From: an uncultured Prevotellaceae bacterium
GTDB lineage: Bacteria; Bacteroidota; Bacteroidia; Bacteroidales; Bacteroidaceae
Assembly (NCBI GenBank): GCA_900318815.1
Contig: ONMA01000026.1
Span: 94,441-158,440, forward strand
Direction of reading: 5' to 3'
Length of the DNA stretch: 64,000 bases
In this document: positions 17,910-26,600 of the stretch, one piece after another
Layout: every line of letters starts with the position of its first letter
Position numbering within the stretch: position 1 is the first letter of the stretch
Position numbers and translations under genes: made by a program
Notes under the pieces: model-generated
Database searches by the model: none
Seen by the model: the letters and a program-made list of their open reading frames with translations, nothing else
What the model was told of the DNA's origin: nothing

Positions 17910-18932
17910 ATCGCGGCACGTTTGTTTTTCCGTCATGTATTTCCAGTAGCGGCGGGGCATGTCATTGAGCTGCTTGCGCGGGTTCATCCGCTCGCGGATG
18001 CAGATGGCCTTGAAGTAAGTGCGCCAGAGGTCCTGTAGCAGTTGGTCATCGCCGCTCAGCACTTCTTCGTTAAGCTTGCCGTTACTCAGGTCGAAGGGGA
18101 CGGCCCCCTCGTCTTCGAAGGTGATGCGAACAACAGCACCAAGAGACCCACCAGCAGACCCACCAGCAGCAGACCCACCCCCAACCCCTCCCTGTGAGGG
18201 AGGGGAGTAGATAGACCTTCCGCTGCCTCTCCGTCTTGAGTGTGACCACTCCCCTCCCTCACAGGGAGGGGTTGGGGGTGGGTCTGCTGTTGGTGGGTCT
18301 ACTGTTGGTGGGTCTGCTGGTAGTCCTGCTGGGGATTCTTCTGCTGGATAGTAATACCCGTAGTGCCGACGTGCGTCATAGATCAGCCAGGGCTGGTCGT
18401 TAAAGCGGTCGGCGAAATGGTCGACGATGAGCGGAAGCACGTTGTGGTCGGGAGCGACAACGGCGAGATAGGTGCCGTCCTTCGCCTTCTGGAAACGGAT
18501 GAACTGCTTCATGCGCAACTGCTCGTGCAGCACGCGGCGGGCAATGTTGGTCACGGCCAGCACGTCGGGGTCGGCAAAGTTCCGCTCAATACTCTTTGGC
18601 TGAGCATCTCCGCAGGCTCTCCCCGTCCCCTTGGGGGGCGGGGCAAATGCCTTGCAGATATAATGGAATAAGGATTGGTTGAGTTCCCTGAGTTCCGACA
18701 GCCAACTGACGGCTACAAGCCTCATCACCTCGCGCGACAGCCGTTTCTCCAGTCCCGTCCACACACGGCGTGCCTTTTCCTCGTCGGTACACACCTTATA
18801 TAGATTATCACAGAACAATGGAAGGGCATCGCCCGACATCAGCAGCGTCACCTGCAGCTCCTTCCGCGCGAAGGCATCGAACACCGCCGTGAGCAGCCCG
18901 TCCATTGTTCCGTCAAACACATATACCGTCAT
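17907..18932 (-). CDS. DUF4130/TIGR03915-type DNA metabolism protein carrying palindromic insertions
   Basis: A 341-aa protein. Conserved family blocks are 'YVFDGTMDGLLTAVFDAF', 'SREVMRLVAVSWLSELRELN', 'ADPDVLAVTNIARRV', 'KQFIRFQKAKDGTYLAVVAP', 'LPLIVDHFADRFNDQPWLIY' and C-terminal 'LWRTYFKAICIRERMNPR'. The family is the usual partner of an HhH-containing radical-SAM protein, here at 32571, and is thought to act in DNA repair or modification. Two insertions interrupt it: about 15 residues after 'HYICKAFA' and about 60 Pro/Gly-rich residues near 205-265 encoded by a perfect palindrome. The stop codon comes from the adjacent repeat element. Function after such insertions is uncertain, though the frame is intact. 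Confidence 0.82.
   Translation of the reverse strand: MTVYVFDGTMDGLLTAVFDAFARKELQVTLLMSGDALPLFCDNLYKVCTDEEKARRVWTGLEKRLSREVMRLVAVSWLSELRELNQSLFHYICKAFAPPPKGTGRACGDAQPKSIERNFADPDVLAVTNIARRVLHEQLRMKQFIRFQKAKDGTYLAVVAPDHNVLPLIVDHFADRFNDQPWLIYDARRHYGYYYPAEESPAGLPADPPTVDPPTADPPPTPPCEGGEWSHSRRRGSGRSIYSPPSQGGVGGGSAAGGSAGGSLGAVVRITFEDEGAVPFDLSNGKLNEEVLSGDDQLLQDLWRTYFKAICIRERMNPRKQLNDMPRRYWKYMTEKQTCRD
18167..18289. repeat. Perfect 42-bp inverted repeat inserted in frame in the DUF4130 gene
   Basis: Arms 18167-18208 and 18248-18289 are exact reverse complements containing CCCCAACCCCTCCCTGTGAG, around a 39-base centre. Flanking DNA is tandem GGTGGGTCTGCTGGT-like repeats. It encodes a Pro/Gly/Ser-rich stretch without a stop. 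A second smaller GC-rich hairpin insertion lies at about 18605-18645 in the same gene. Confidence 0.9.
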
Positions 18933-18997
18933 TCTTCACTCTTCATTCTTCACTCTTCACTCTTCATTCTTCACTCTTCACTCTTCACTCTTCACTC
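18931..18997. repeat. Heptamer tandem array (ATTCTTC/ACTCTTC), about nine units
   Basis: The longest heptamer array in the window. On the minus strand it reads GAGTGAA/GAAGAAT and runs straight into the DUF4130 start codon, whose ATG (complement of 18930-18932) follows the last GAAGA. It occupies the position of the ribosome-binding region. Confidence 0.9.
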
Positions 18998-19048
18998 CCT
19001 TTATCTATCTAAACATCCCTTCCTTTGGAGGGGCTTGGGGAGGCCCTT

Positions 19049-19225
19049 TCACCATTCCTGTTCGTCCCAAAGACCGCGCGACCGGTTGTCCACGTCGCTG
19101 TTGTCAGGGTTCTCGCCGGCTATCTTCACACCGGTGCTTTCACTGCCGCCGCTGTAGACCATCAACTCTGCCGTCTCCATGTCGAGTGTCGCAACCTCCG
19201 GCTTCATATATACTTTCTTCTTCAT
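19049..19225 (-). CDS. Small 58-aa protein ending in a conserved RGLWDxQEW tail
   Basis: ATG at 19223-19225, stop TGA at 19049-19051. The product starts MKKKVYMKPEVATLDMETAE and ends SRGLWDEQEW, with a YSGGS motif near residue 24. A truncated copy of the same gene, sharing YSGGS, GEN, NRSRGLWD and QEW, lies at 23567-23680, so the conservation is at protein level and argues that this is a real gene. It follows the C10 protease gene by 81 bases on the same strand, so it may be in its operon. No signal peptide. The MKKxYxKPE start is a style common in small Prevotella ORFs. Function unknown. Confidence 0.7.
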   Translation of the reverse strand: MKKKVYMKPEVATLDMETAELMVYSGGSESTGVKIAGENPDNSDVDNRSRGLWDEQEW

Positions 19226-19306
19226 AGTCTTTTCCTTTATTTGGGATTAGAAAATCCGTATAATCCGTGTAATCCGTTGTTGTTATTCATACATGCGAAA
19301 GTTGTA

Positions 19307-22300
19307 TTACTTCATCACGACCTTGCGACCGTTACGGAGGTAGACTCCCTTCGCCGTCGGTTTCTTGTCGAGTTTGCGTCCGTCAAGGCTATGCCACTCT
19401 GAGAGTGAGGAGTGATGAGTGATGAGTGAAGAATCTGTTACCTCACCGATACCCGTTATCACGTCGTCTTTGTCGCCGAAGTCGAGTACGAAATCACGTG
19501 TAGCACTCAGGATGCTCTCCGCGAACTGGAAGTAGGCGCGACAGCTCTTCAGTGTGCGCTTATTGCCGGTGTGCTTCAGCTGGTTGTTGGCCGTCATGTA
19601 GTAGATGTCGTCGTTGTCAGGCGTGTCAATGTCGAAGGCGTCGTAGTAGCCGATGAAGTTGACCTGTCCGCCAGCCAGCGAGATGGTGCGGTCAGCAGCA
19701 GAACCACTAACAATGGTGACACCGTGGAATTCGACATCGCCAAGGTCAGCGCCAGTTTCCCACCTGATGATGTACGGTATGCCGGCCTGCAGCATGGTCA
19801 CGTCGTCGCCGAAAGTCAGCGTGACATGCGTGCCTTCCAAGTCAGCATCGGTCAGGGTCTTGGCGATAGCCCCGTAGAACGGGCACTCCGGGTCTGTCAG
19901 GTCAACGTCGAAGGGCAGGCAGACAGTGTTCCATTTGGTGTCCTTGTAGAACACGCGGTCTGTGAGCTTGACGTCAGCCACCATGCCCGCGTTGGCGGCA
20001 ATGATAGCACTGTTCTTTCCCTCTGCATCTGCCGAGCTGTCATCATTAGCCAGTTCGAGGTAGGCATTGGTGGTGAAGGTTGTCAGGCTGCTCCATTCTG
20101 TAGGCTCGCTGTTATAGATGCCCTGCACCTGCCATTCGTACTTGGTATCCGGCTCTAAGCCTTCGATAGCCAGCGGGCTTCCCACATCGTTTCTCTGCGC
20201 CCAGTCACCGGCAGGAACATCGTAAAAGATTCCGAAATTGTCGATGAAAACGGCATAGGATTCATCTTCTGCAGTAGCCTTGAAAGCAACGTACTTGGTG
20301 TCGTCAGGAAGCACCTGGCTGTACTTCTCATAGTACGATCCGGCAGTTATCGGGTCGCTCCATGTGAAAGCATCCAAACTTTTGGTCGTGGTCGAGTAGC
20401 CAATCTGGAAGGTGTTGGGTTGCTGATAGTAGAAATCATAGAACTCCATGACACTGCCGCTTGGGTAGTCGGGCAGTTCAGGAGAGATGATGTAATCTTC
20501 TGCCGTTGTTTCCCAACCCATCTCCAGAAAATGGTTAGTACCACTATCGTAATCATAAATAGGATCAACTGTGCCACTTATAATATATCCAATATCCCAT
20601 CCAGTCCAATCCGTATCGGTGTTGAAGGGGGTAAAGAAGTATTCTTTCCTGTCGTCGGCCGTGCGATACCTCACGTTGTAGCTGTCCTGAATGCTATTCC
20701 AGCAGAGTGTTGCCGTGTTGGCCGTGACCTCCGTGGTTTCAAGGAAGAAGGGAGCGTCGGTTTCTGCCTGCGTGGTGAAGCTGACGGCTTTAGTCCAGAG
20801 GCTGTATTCCTCGCTGTTCTTGGCACGTACCCTTATTTCATACAGGGTGGCCGGTTCCAGTTCGGTCATCACGTAGGGACTGGTGACATCCTCCGTCACG
20901 ATGCCATTCACCTCAATGTCGAAGGCGGTCTCTTCGCTCATCCAGCTGACAGTAGCCGTAAGTCCGCCGGTGTACGCTACGGTCAGTTCAGTCGGTCTCT
21001 TCACGCTGGAAGCCGCGCCGGCTGAGAAGTCGAAGGTGGTAGCGGGTATGAAGTTCTGCTGGCTGATAGTGGTGCCGTAGCCGCCTAAGGAAGCACCATT
21101 GGCTGTGGTGCCAAGCCAGACACACTCCTTATTAGTGCCCGACGTGGTTTGGTTGATGCCCACTAAGAGGTTGCCGCCATTATAGGTGAAAGGATTGTTG
21201 AAGGTAATCACCATCTTGCCGTTGCTGATGGAGAGGTTGCCGGAATAGACCTTGTTCAGCGAGTTCCAGTCCTTGAGCTCCGTGTCGGCAAAGGTAGTCT
21301 CGTCCACCTCTGCCAGATAGACGTCAAACTCGGCATCACCCCAGCTAACCGATTGATCGGAGGAGTAGAACGTCACCCCGTCGAGGCTGATAGGCAGGTC
21401 GGTAGTGGTCAACGCCTCCATCTGCTCAGCCGGGATAATGAACTGGCTCCTGGAGTAGCTGTCCGCCCAATAGCCATATATTGGAACTATTTCGTTTTGG
21501 ACGGCATCGATGACGGTCACCTGTGTAAATACTTCACCGTTAGGAGTAAACCACCCGCCAGTGGCAGGCAGGTAAATAATCATGTCGAAAGTACCTGTTT
21601 CTGTCGGTGTGAAAGGAACGGTGACATCTCTGGTTTCTCCTGCAGGGATAAAGCAGTTGTTGCCGTCGAGTAGATAGTAAGATTTACCCGATATGAGGCC
21701 TAAATAGATATCGCCTTCGTAATCATCCTCACTGTTGTTGGTGACGTTGATCGTCATGTCCACGGTCATTCCCTTGAGTATCGGGTTCAGGGGCGATGTC
21801 ATGCTGTTGATCGTCAGGTCGAGAACGTTGGGCGTGGTGTCTACCGTCGTCCCAGACTCAGTCGACCTTTGTATGCCGATGATAGCATCCTGTCCGTAAT
21901 GGAAGCCATCCCTTGTCGAACTTCCGCCGATGCCCTGCTCGTAAGGGTTGAGTGTCGACAGGAGGTAATACTCATCGCTGGTGCCGCCCCATCCCCAGTT
22001 GATGTGGAAGTAGTCCTGGCCGTTTTCGTATTTGTAGCCGTCGCAGACGAACTCATGGCCGCCGCCCGACGATGCTCCACCATAGACTACGGGGCGGTCG
22101 TTTTTCAGTTCGTGGTAGAGCATGTCTGCCCATTGGGCTGCGGTATAGTAGCTACGCACCACGCATTGTGTAGTGGTTGGGTTGTAATCGAAGTAGTTTC
22201 TCAGGGCATCAGCCACGCTATAGGATGATGCTCCCGACGACGGGCCATAGTCCATCTCCACGCTCTGGCCGCAGTACAGCATCAGCGTGGCTACGGCAGT

Positions 22301-23047
22301 GGCCTGGTCGTCCGTATAGGGGTCCTCGTACACGTCAATCATGTTGGCCCAGTCGAAGGTGGTAGCGGGCAGCTCTGGCATGTTGATTTGATAGCTGCCC
22401 GTGGTGTAGGCGGGAATGGTTGTCGTAGCATCTTGGGGCCACTTGTGGTAGTACATCACCTGCGCCATAGCCGTGGCCACACAGCCCGTGACAGCCTTCT
22501 TGCCTTCGGAATAATCGGGGCACTGGTTGTTGTAGGGATCTCTTTGGTTCCATTGGCACGTCACTAACGGGTCAATGGCTTCCGTGCTGTGCGTGCCGAC
22601 GCGGCGGGGAGCCTTGCGCTGTCCGTTCTGCTTCACCAGTAAGCCCTGTGCTTCCTGCTTTTGCAGCCAGGCAATCTGGTCGGCATAGCCCTGCAGCCAG
22701 GCCCGCATGTTCGAGGGCATGTTGTCGGGGTCGAGGTGACCGCTCTCGCCGAAACCGAGGATGGGAGCCGTGCGGTCGTCGTTGCTCACGATGACGAAGC
22801 CGCCGTTATTGGCCACGTTAAACACGTAGAGACCGCTCACTTGCTTCTCCTGGGTGAGCTGCGGGGTCATGCCGGGACTGTTGTGCCTGCCGCCGGGAAC
22901 ATTGTTCTGCCCGCTGACAAACGTCTGGGCCAGCTGCAAAGCCTGCTCTGCCGTGATGTTCTCGGCAAAGGCCCAGCTAAAACAAAACATGGCGAGCAGC
23001 GTCAAGGCCACGCGCACAAAGATGTTTTTGGTGTAAAGATGTTCCAT
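19307..23047 (-). CDS. Secreted streptopain-type C10 cysteine protease with FN3 modules and C-terminal sorting tail
   Basis: A 1246-aa protein. Signal peptide to about residue 28, then an inhibitory propeptide-like region (30-150) and the C10 catalytic domain: nucleophile C189 in 'KAVTGCVATAMAQVMYYHKW' and catalytic H331 in 'SSGGGHEFVCDGY', followed by 'YFHINWGWGGTSDEYY'. This matches SpeB/interpain A. Behind it are a long beta-sandwich region, FN3 modules ('ATVSWMSEETAFDIEVNG') and a jelly-roll segment ('DYIISPELPDYPSGSVMEF'). It ends 'WHSLDGRKLDKKPTAKGVYL' plus RNGRKVVMK. A heptamer repeat codes for the linker before the tail. Probably an extracellular protease that degrades host protein. 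Confidence 0.9.
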   Translation of the reverse strand: MEHLYTKNIFVRVALTLLAMFCFSWAFAENITAEQALQLAQTFVSGQNNVPGGRHNSPGMTPQLTQEKQVSGLYVFNVANNGGFVIVSNDDRTAPILGFGESGHLDPDNMPSNMRAWLQGYADQIAWLQKQEAQGLLVKQNGQRKAPRRVGTHSTEAIDPLVTCQWNQRDPYNNQCPDYSEGKKAVTGCVATAMAQVMYYHKWPQDATTTIPAYTTGSYQINMPELPATTFDWANMIDVYEDPYTDDQATAVATLMLYCGQSVEMDYGPSSGASSYSVADALRNYFDYNPTTTQCVVRSYYTAAQWADMLYHELKNDRPVVYGGASSGGGHEFVCDGYKYENGQDYFHINWGWGGTSDEYYLLSTLNPYEQGIGGSSTRDGFHYGQDAIIGIQRSTESGTTVDTTPNVLDLTINSMTSPLNPILKGMTVDMTINVTNNSEDDYEGDIYLGLISGKSYYLLDGNNCFIPAGETRDVTVPFTPTETGTFDMIIYLPATGGWFTPNGEVFTQVTVIDAVQNEIVPIYGYWADSYSRSQFIIPAEQMEALTTTDLPISLDGVTFYSSDQSVSWGDAEFDVYLAEVDETTFADTELKDWNSLNKVYSGNLSISNGKMVITFNNPFTYNGGNLLVGINQTTSGTNKECVWLGTTANGASLGGYGTTISQQNFIPATTFDFSAGAASSVKRPTELTVAYTGGLTATVSWMSEETAFDIEVNGIVTEDVTSPYVMTELEPATLYEIRVRAKNSEEYSLWTKAVSFTTQAETDAPFFLETTEVTANTATLCWNSIQDSYNVRYRTADDRKEYFFTPFNTDTDWTGWDIGYIISGTVDPIYDYDSGTNHFLEMGWETTAEDYIISPELPDYPSGSVMEFYDFYYQQPNTFQIGYSTTTKSLDAFTWSDPITAGSYYEKYSQVLPDDTKYVAFKATAEDESYAVFIDNFGIFYDVPAGDWAQRNDVGSPLAIEGLEPDTKYEWQVQGIYNSEPTEWSSLTTFTTNAYLELANDDSSADAEGKNSAIIAANAGMVADVKLTDRVFYKDTKWNTVCLPFDVDLTDPECPFYGAIAKTLTDADLEGTHVTLTFGDDVTMLQAGIPYIIRWETGADLGDVEFHGVTIVSGSAADRTISLAGGQVNFIGYYDAFDIDTPDNDDIYYMTANNQLKHTGNKRTLKSCRAYFQFAESILSATRDFVLDFGDKDDVITGIGEVTDSSLITHHSSLSEWHSLDGRKLDKKPTAKGVYLRNGRKVVMK
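19403..19430. repeat. Heptamer repeat inside the C10 protease coding sequence, four units
   Basis: GAGTGAG, GAGTGAT, GAGTGAT, GAGTGAA in tandem, orientation opposite to the intergenic arrays. They encode the SSLITHHSSLSE linker just before the C-terminal tail. Seven is not a multiple of three, so gain or loss of one unit would shift the tail out of frame. Confidence 0.8.
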
Positions 23048-23566
23048 ACTTGCAAAATTTATGACTTTAATTTAGTAAAAAAGAATGACTTAGGGATGCG
23101 TGACACACCAACCTGGCTGCAAAGATACAACTTTTACACGACAATCCCGCTAATGATAACGTTTTTTTTCCACCTGTAAGGTTGAATGAAATGACAAAGA
23201 AATGCTAAGGGTAGCGAGTCCCGTAATATCCATAATTTGCCCATAATTATTATAATTAAGGAAATTACGGTTAAATTACGATAATTACGGAAATTCGTTT
23301 CAGACATCATTTGTAAACTTTATTTAGTGTCAGTTCCTAATGAAGGGATTAAAAGAAATTGGAAAATGAGAATAATTGGCTTGCGCCGCAGGAAATATTA
23401 TTCTCATTATTCCAATTTCAAATAAAAACCAATACGATTTCTTTTTTTTCGGAAACTAATTGGCACTAATGGGCACAAATTGCTTTGAGTGTATTCGTTT
23501 CATAGACGGGCTACACAAATTGATTTTATGCTCATTTGTGCCAATTTGTTTCCCCCTTCTTCGTGT
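23048..23566. other. Intergenic region with promoter box and AT-rich repeats
   Basis: CAAAGATA at 23120-23127 reads TATCTTTG on the minus strand, a -7 box about 73 bases before the C10 protease start. From about 23225 the DNA resembles units of the big palindrome array (GGAAATTCGTTTC at 23290-23302, GTAATATCC and AATTACGG words). An imperfect 22-bp inverted repeat lies at 23355-23376 and 23397-23419. No ORF of substance seen. Confidence 0.6.
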
Positions 23567-23680
23567 CTACCATTCCTGGTCGTCCCAGAGGCCACGCGAA
23601 CGGTTGTCGTCTTCGCTGTAGTCAGAGTTCTCACCGTCTATGGTGATGCCTAAGCTTTGGCTGCCGCCGCTGTAGGCCCT
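23567..23680 (-). pseudogene. 5'-truncated copy of the RGLWDxQEW small-peptide gene
   Basis: In the frame ending at the TAG at 23567-23569 the DNA encodes 'YSGGSQSLGITIDGENSDYS' and then EDDNRSRGLWDDQEW, clearly homologous to the 58-aa protein at 19049. Its first about 23 codons are missing; upstream DNA switches directly into the 3' end of the FN3 protein gene in another frame. Confidence 0.75.
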
Positions 23681-26600
23681 GGATGTAGACACCCTTGCGC
23701 TTGGGCTGCTTGCCGAGCTTCATGCCGTCGACGGTGTACCACCCGTCGTTCGTGCTGTCCGGGGAACTCTTTGTCGAAACAATGCCGGTTGCTTCGCTGC
23801 CGTCGCCGAAGTTGAGCACGAACTGGCGGGCTTTTTGAGCCTCCTCCGAGAACTGGAAGTAGGCGCGGCACGACTTCAGCGTGCGGTTCTTGCCCGTGGC
23901 CTTCAGCTCGTTGCCGGCGGTCATGTAGAAGATGTCCACGTCCTCAGACGTGATGTTGAAGGCGTCGTAGTAGCCGATGAACTGCACCTGGTAGTCGGCA
24001 AACGAGAGGGTGCGGACCTCCTCCTCAACGTCCTTGATGAGGACGCCGGTGAACGTCGGATTCACGATGTTCTCCTGACTGGCCTCCCACTTGATGATGT
24101 AAGGTACACCAGCCTGAAGCGTCGTCACGTCGTCGCCGAAAGTCAGCTCCACATGTGTGTACTCCCCATTATCCGTCACTTCGGCATTGGTCAGCGTCTT
24201 GGCCGTGGCACCCTCTAAGGGCGAGCCTTCGAGCACCAGGTCGAAGGGCAGGCAGATGGTGTTCCACTCGCCGTCCTTGTAGAGCGTGCGGCCACTCAGG
24301 GTGACATTAGCCACCTTGTCGGCGTTGTTGGCAATGATGTCGCTGTTGTCCGTAGCATCGTTGGCCAGTTCAATGTCTGCTGTTGTGGTGAAGAAAGCAG
24401 AAATCCATTTGGTGGTGCCATTAGTCAAGTTGCCCTGAACCTGCCATTCGTACTCAGTGCCAGATGTGAGGCCGGTGATGGCGAGTGTGTTGGCATCGAC
24501 ATTGGAGACGGTTTCTTCCCATTCATTATTAGAAGCACCCTTGAAAATCTTGAAGTCGTCGATGAGGATGCACTTGTTCTGACTGCTGGCAGTGGCCTTG
24601 AAGGCAACGTACTTGACACCGTCGGGCAGCGTCTGGCTGTACTTGACGGTATATGCGCCATTCTGATAAGACACAGTCGCTGCTATAGGATTGCTCCAGG
24701 TAAATGCAGTGGCGTCGTTGGTCGTGGTCGAGTAACCAACCTGGAAGGTGTTTGCTTCATTCAGGTAGAAGTGGTAGAACTCAAGGGTACTTCCACTGGG
24801 GTACGCGGGCAGTTCAGGAGAATAAATGAAATCTTCCGCTGTCGATTCCCAACCCATTGAGAGGAAGTAGTTGTTGACTTCCGGTATGTTATAAACCGTG
24901 TCTTCTGTGCCATAGATTGACTTGCTGGAAGTCCATCCTGCCCTGTCCTCATCTGTATTGAAAGGATTAAAATAATAGACAGAGTGATACCTCACGTTGT
25001 AGCTGTCCTGCGCACCGTCCCAGCTAAGGGTGGCCGTGGTGCCCGTGATGTCATCAGCCTGCAGGTTGAAGGGAATAGCATTGGCCGCAAGTGTGGTGAA
25101 GTTGGCCGGAGCCCATGTGCTGCTGCCGCCTGCATAGACAGCCTGCACCTCTGCAACATAATCAGTCTCGGGCGTAAGTCCTGTGATGGTGTAGGGGCTG
25201 GTGACGTTGTTGACGGTCATCCAATCGATGGTTGATGACTGGGCAGCGATGGTGACATCGTCAATGAAGAGGAAATCCTGGTCGTTGTCCGTGTTACGGA
25301 AGGCGACATAGCCCTGCTGTCCTGCGTATGCACTTAGGTCGACTGTCACCTCTGTCCATTCGCCGGAAGCATTGCCAGGCTCGTAAACCTTTGTAAAGGC
25401 AGAGAGGTCGGTAGTGGTAGTAGAGACATAGATGTCATAGTGCTCATGGTACTTTCCATCGTCCCTTACCCAGTACGTCATGGTACCGCCCAGATTCACC
25501 TGCGGGCTGATGAGCCAGTTGTCAACATTGTATGCTGAGCCGCTATAGCTTCTTGACATGACAACATAATTGCCGCTGTGTGCGGGGATTGCCCCATCGC
25601 TGAATATAGTGTTGGAATTAACAACATGCCAGTCCGTGTTCCCATCACCTTCGCCATTACGAACGACAGTCCACTGGCCGAGACCGTTCTCAAAGTCTTC
25701 ATAGAAGCCTAGATCTAAGGCGTAACGCAGGTTGAAGCTCGTGGCATCATCCTCGCCCGTCCAGCTGATATCAGCCTTGGTTGCCTTGACATGATTGGCA
25801 GCGACAGCCGTGGGTGCCGGGAAGGCAATGTCGGTGGTGAAGGTGACAGCAGCCGACCATGCGCTTAGGCCATCCAAATCGCCGTAGTTGCCCTGCACTT
25901 GCACTTCGTATTCGGTTTCAGGGGTCAGGCCAGTAATGGTGATGGGACTTGCCGTAGCAGTGACCGTCTGCCATTCTTCGGTACTGGTTGCCTTGTATTG
26001 CACGTTGAAGCTCGTAGCATCGCTGACCCAGCTGACTGTGGCCGCTTTGTTGGTGACATTGCTGACGGCCACGTTAGTGGGAACTGGGGCTGCAATGTCG
26101 GTGGTGAAGTTCACGGGGGCAGTCCAGTCGCTATAGTCACCGCCGCCGCAGTTGGTGCGCACTTTCACGGTATAAATCGTTTCAGCGGCGAGACCAGTAA
26201 GGGTGTAAGGATTCTCGGTCACTGCTGCGACTTCGGTGAATTCTTCGTCGGCATCGGTTTTGTAGGCCACAACCCATTCGGTGGCCTCAGAAGTCCAACC
26301 GATGGTGGCCGTGTGGTTGGTAACGTCAGAAGCGTTCACGCCAGTGGGCTTCCGGCAGGTGGGAACCAGCTCAACGACGAAGTTGTCCATATAGGTACTT
26401 GTGCAATACTGGCTTTCGCCGCGAAGGATGAGGTGGCAGGTGCCCGTCATCGGGATGGGCACCTCATAGGTGTACCAGCCAGAAGCTGCTTCTGCCGGGA
26501 CGATTGTGCTGCTCACAGCGTAATGACGAGGAATGAAACCAATCTCGGTGGCACCTTCGATTTGTCCATCAGCGCTGACGAAAACGCGGATGCCTTCACT

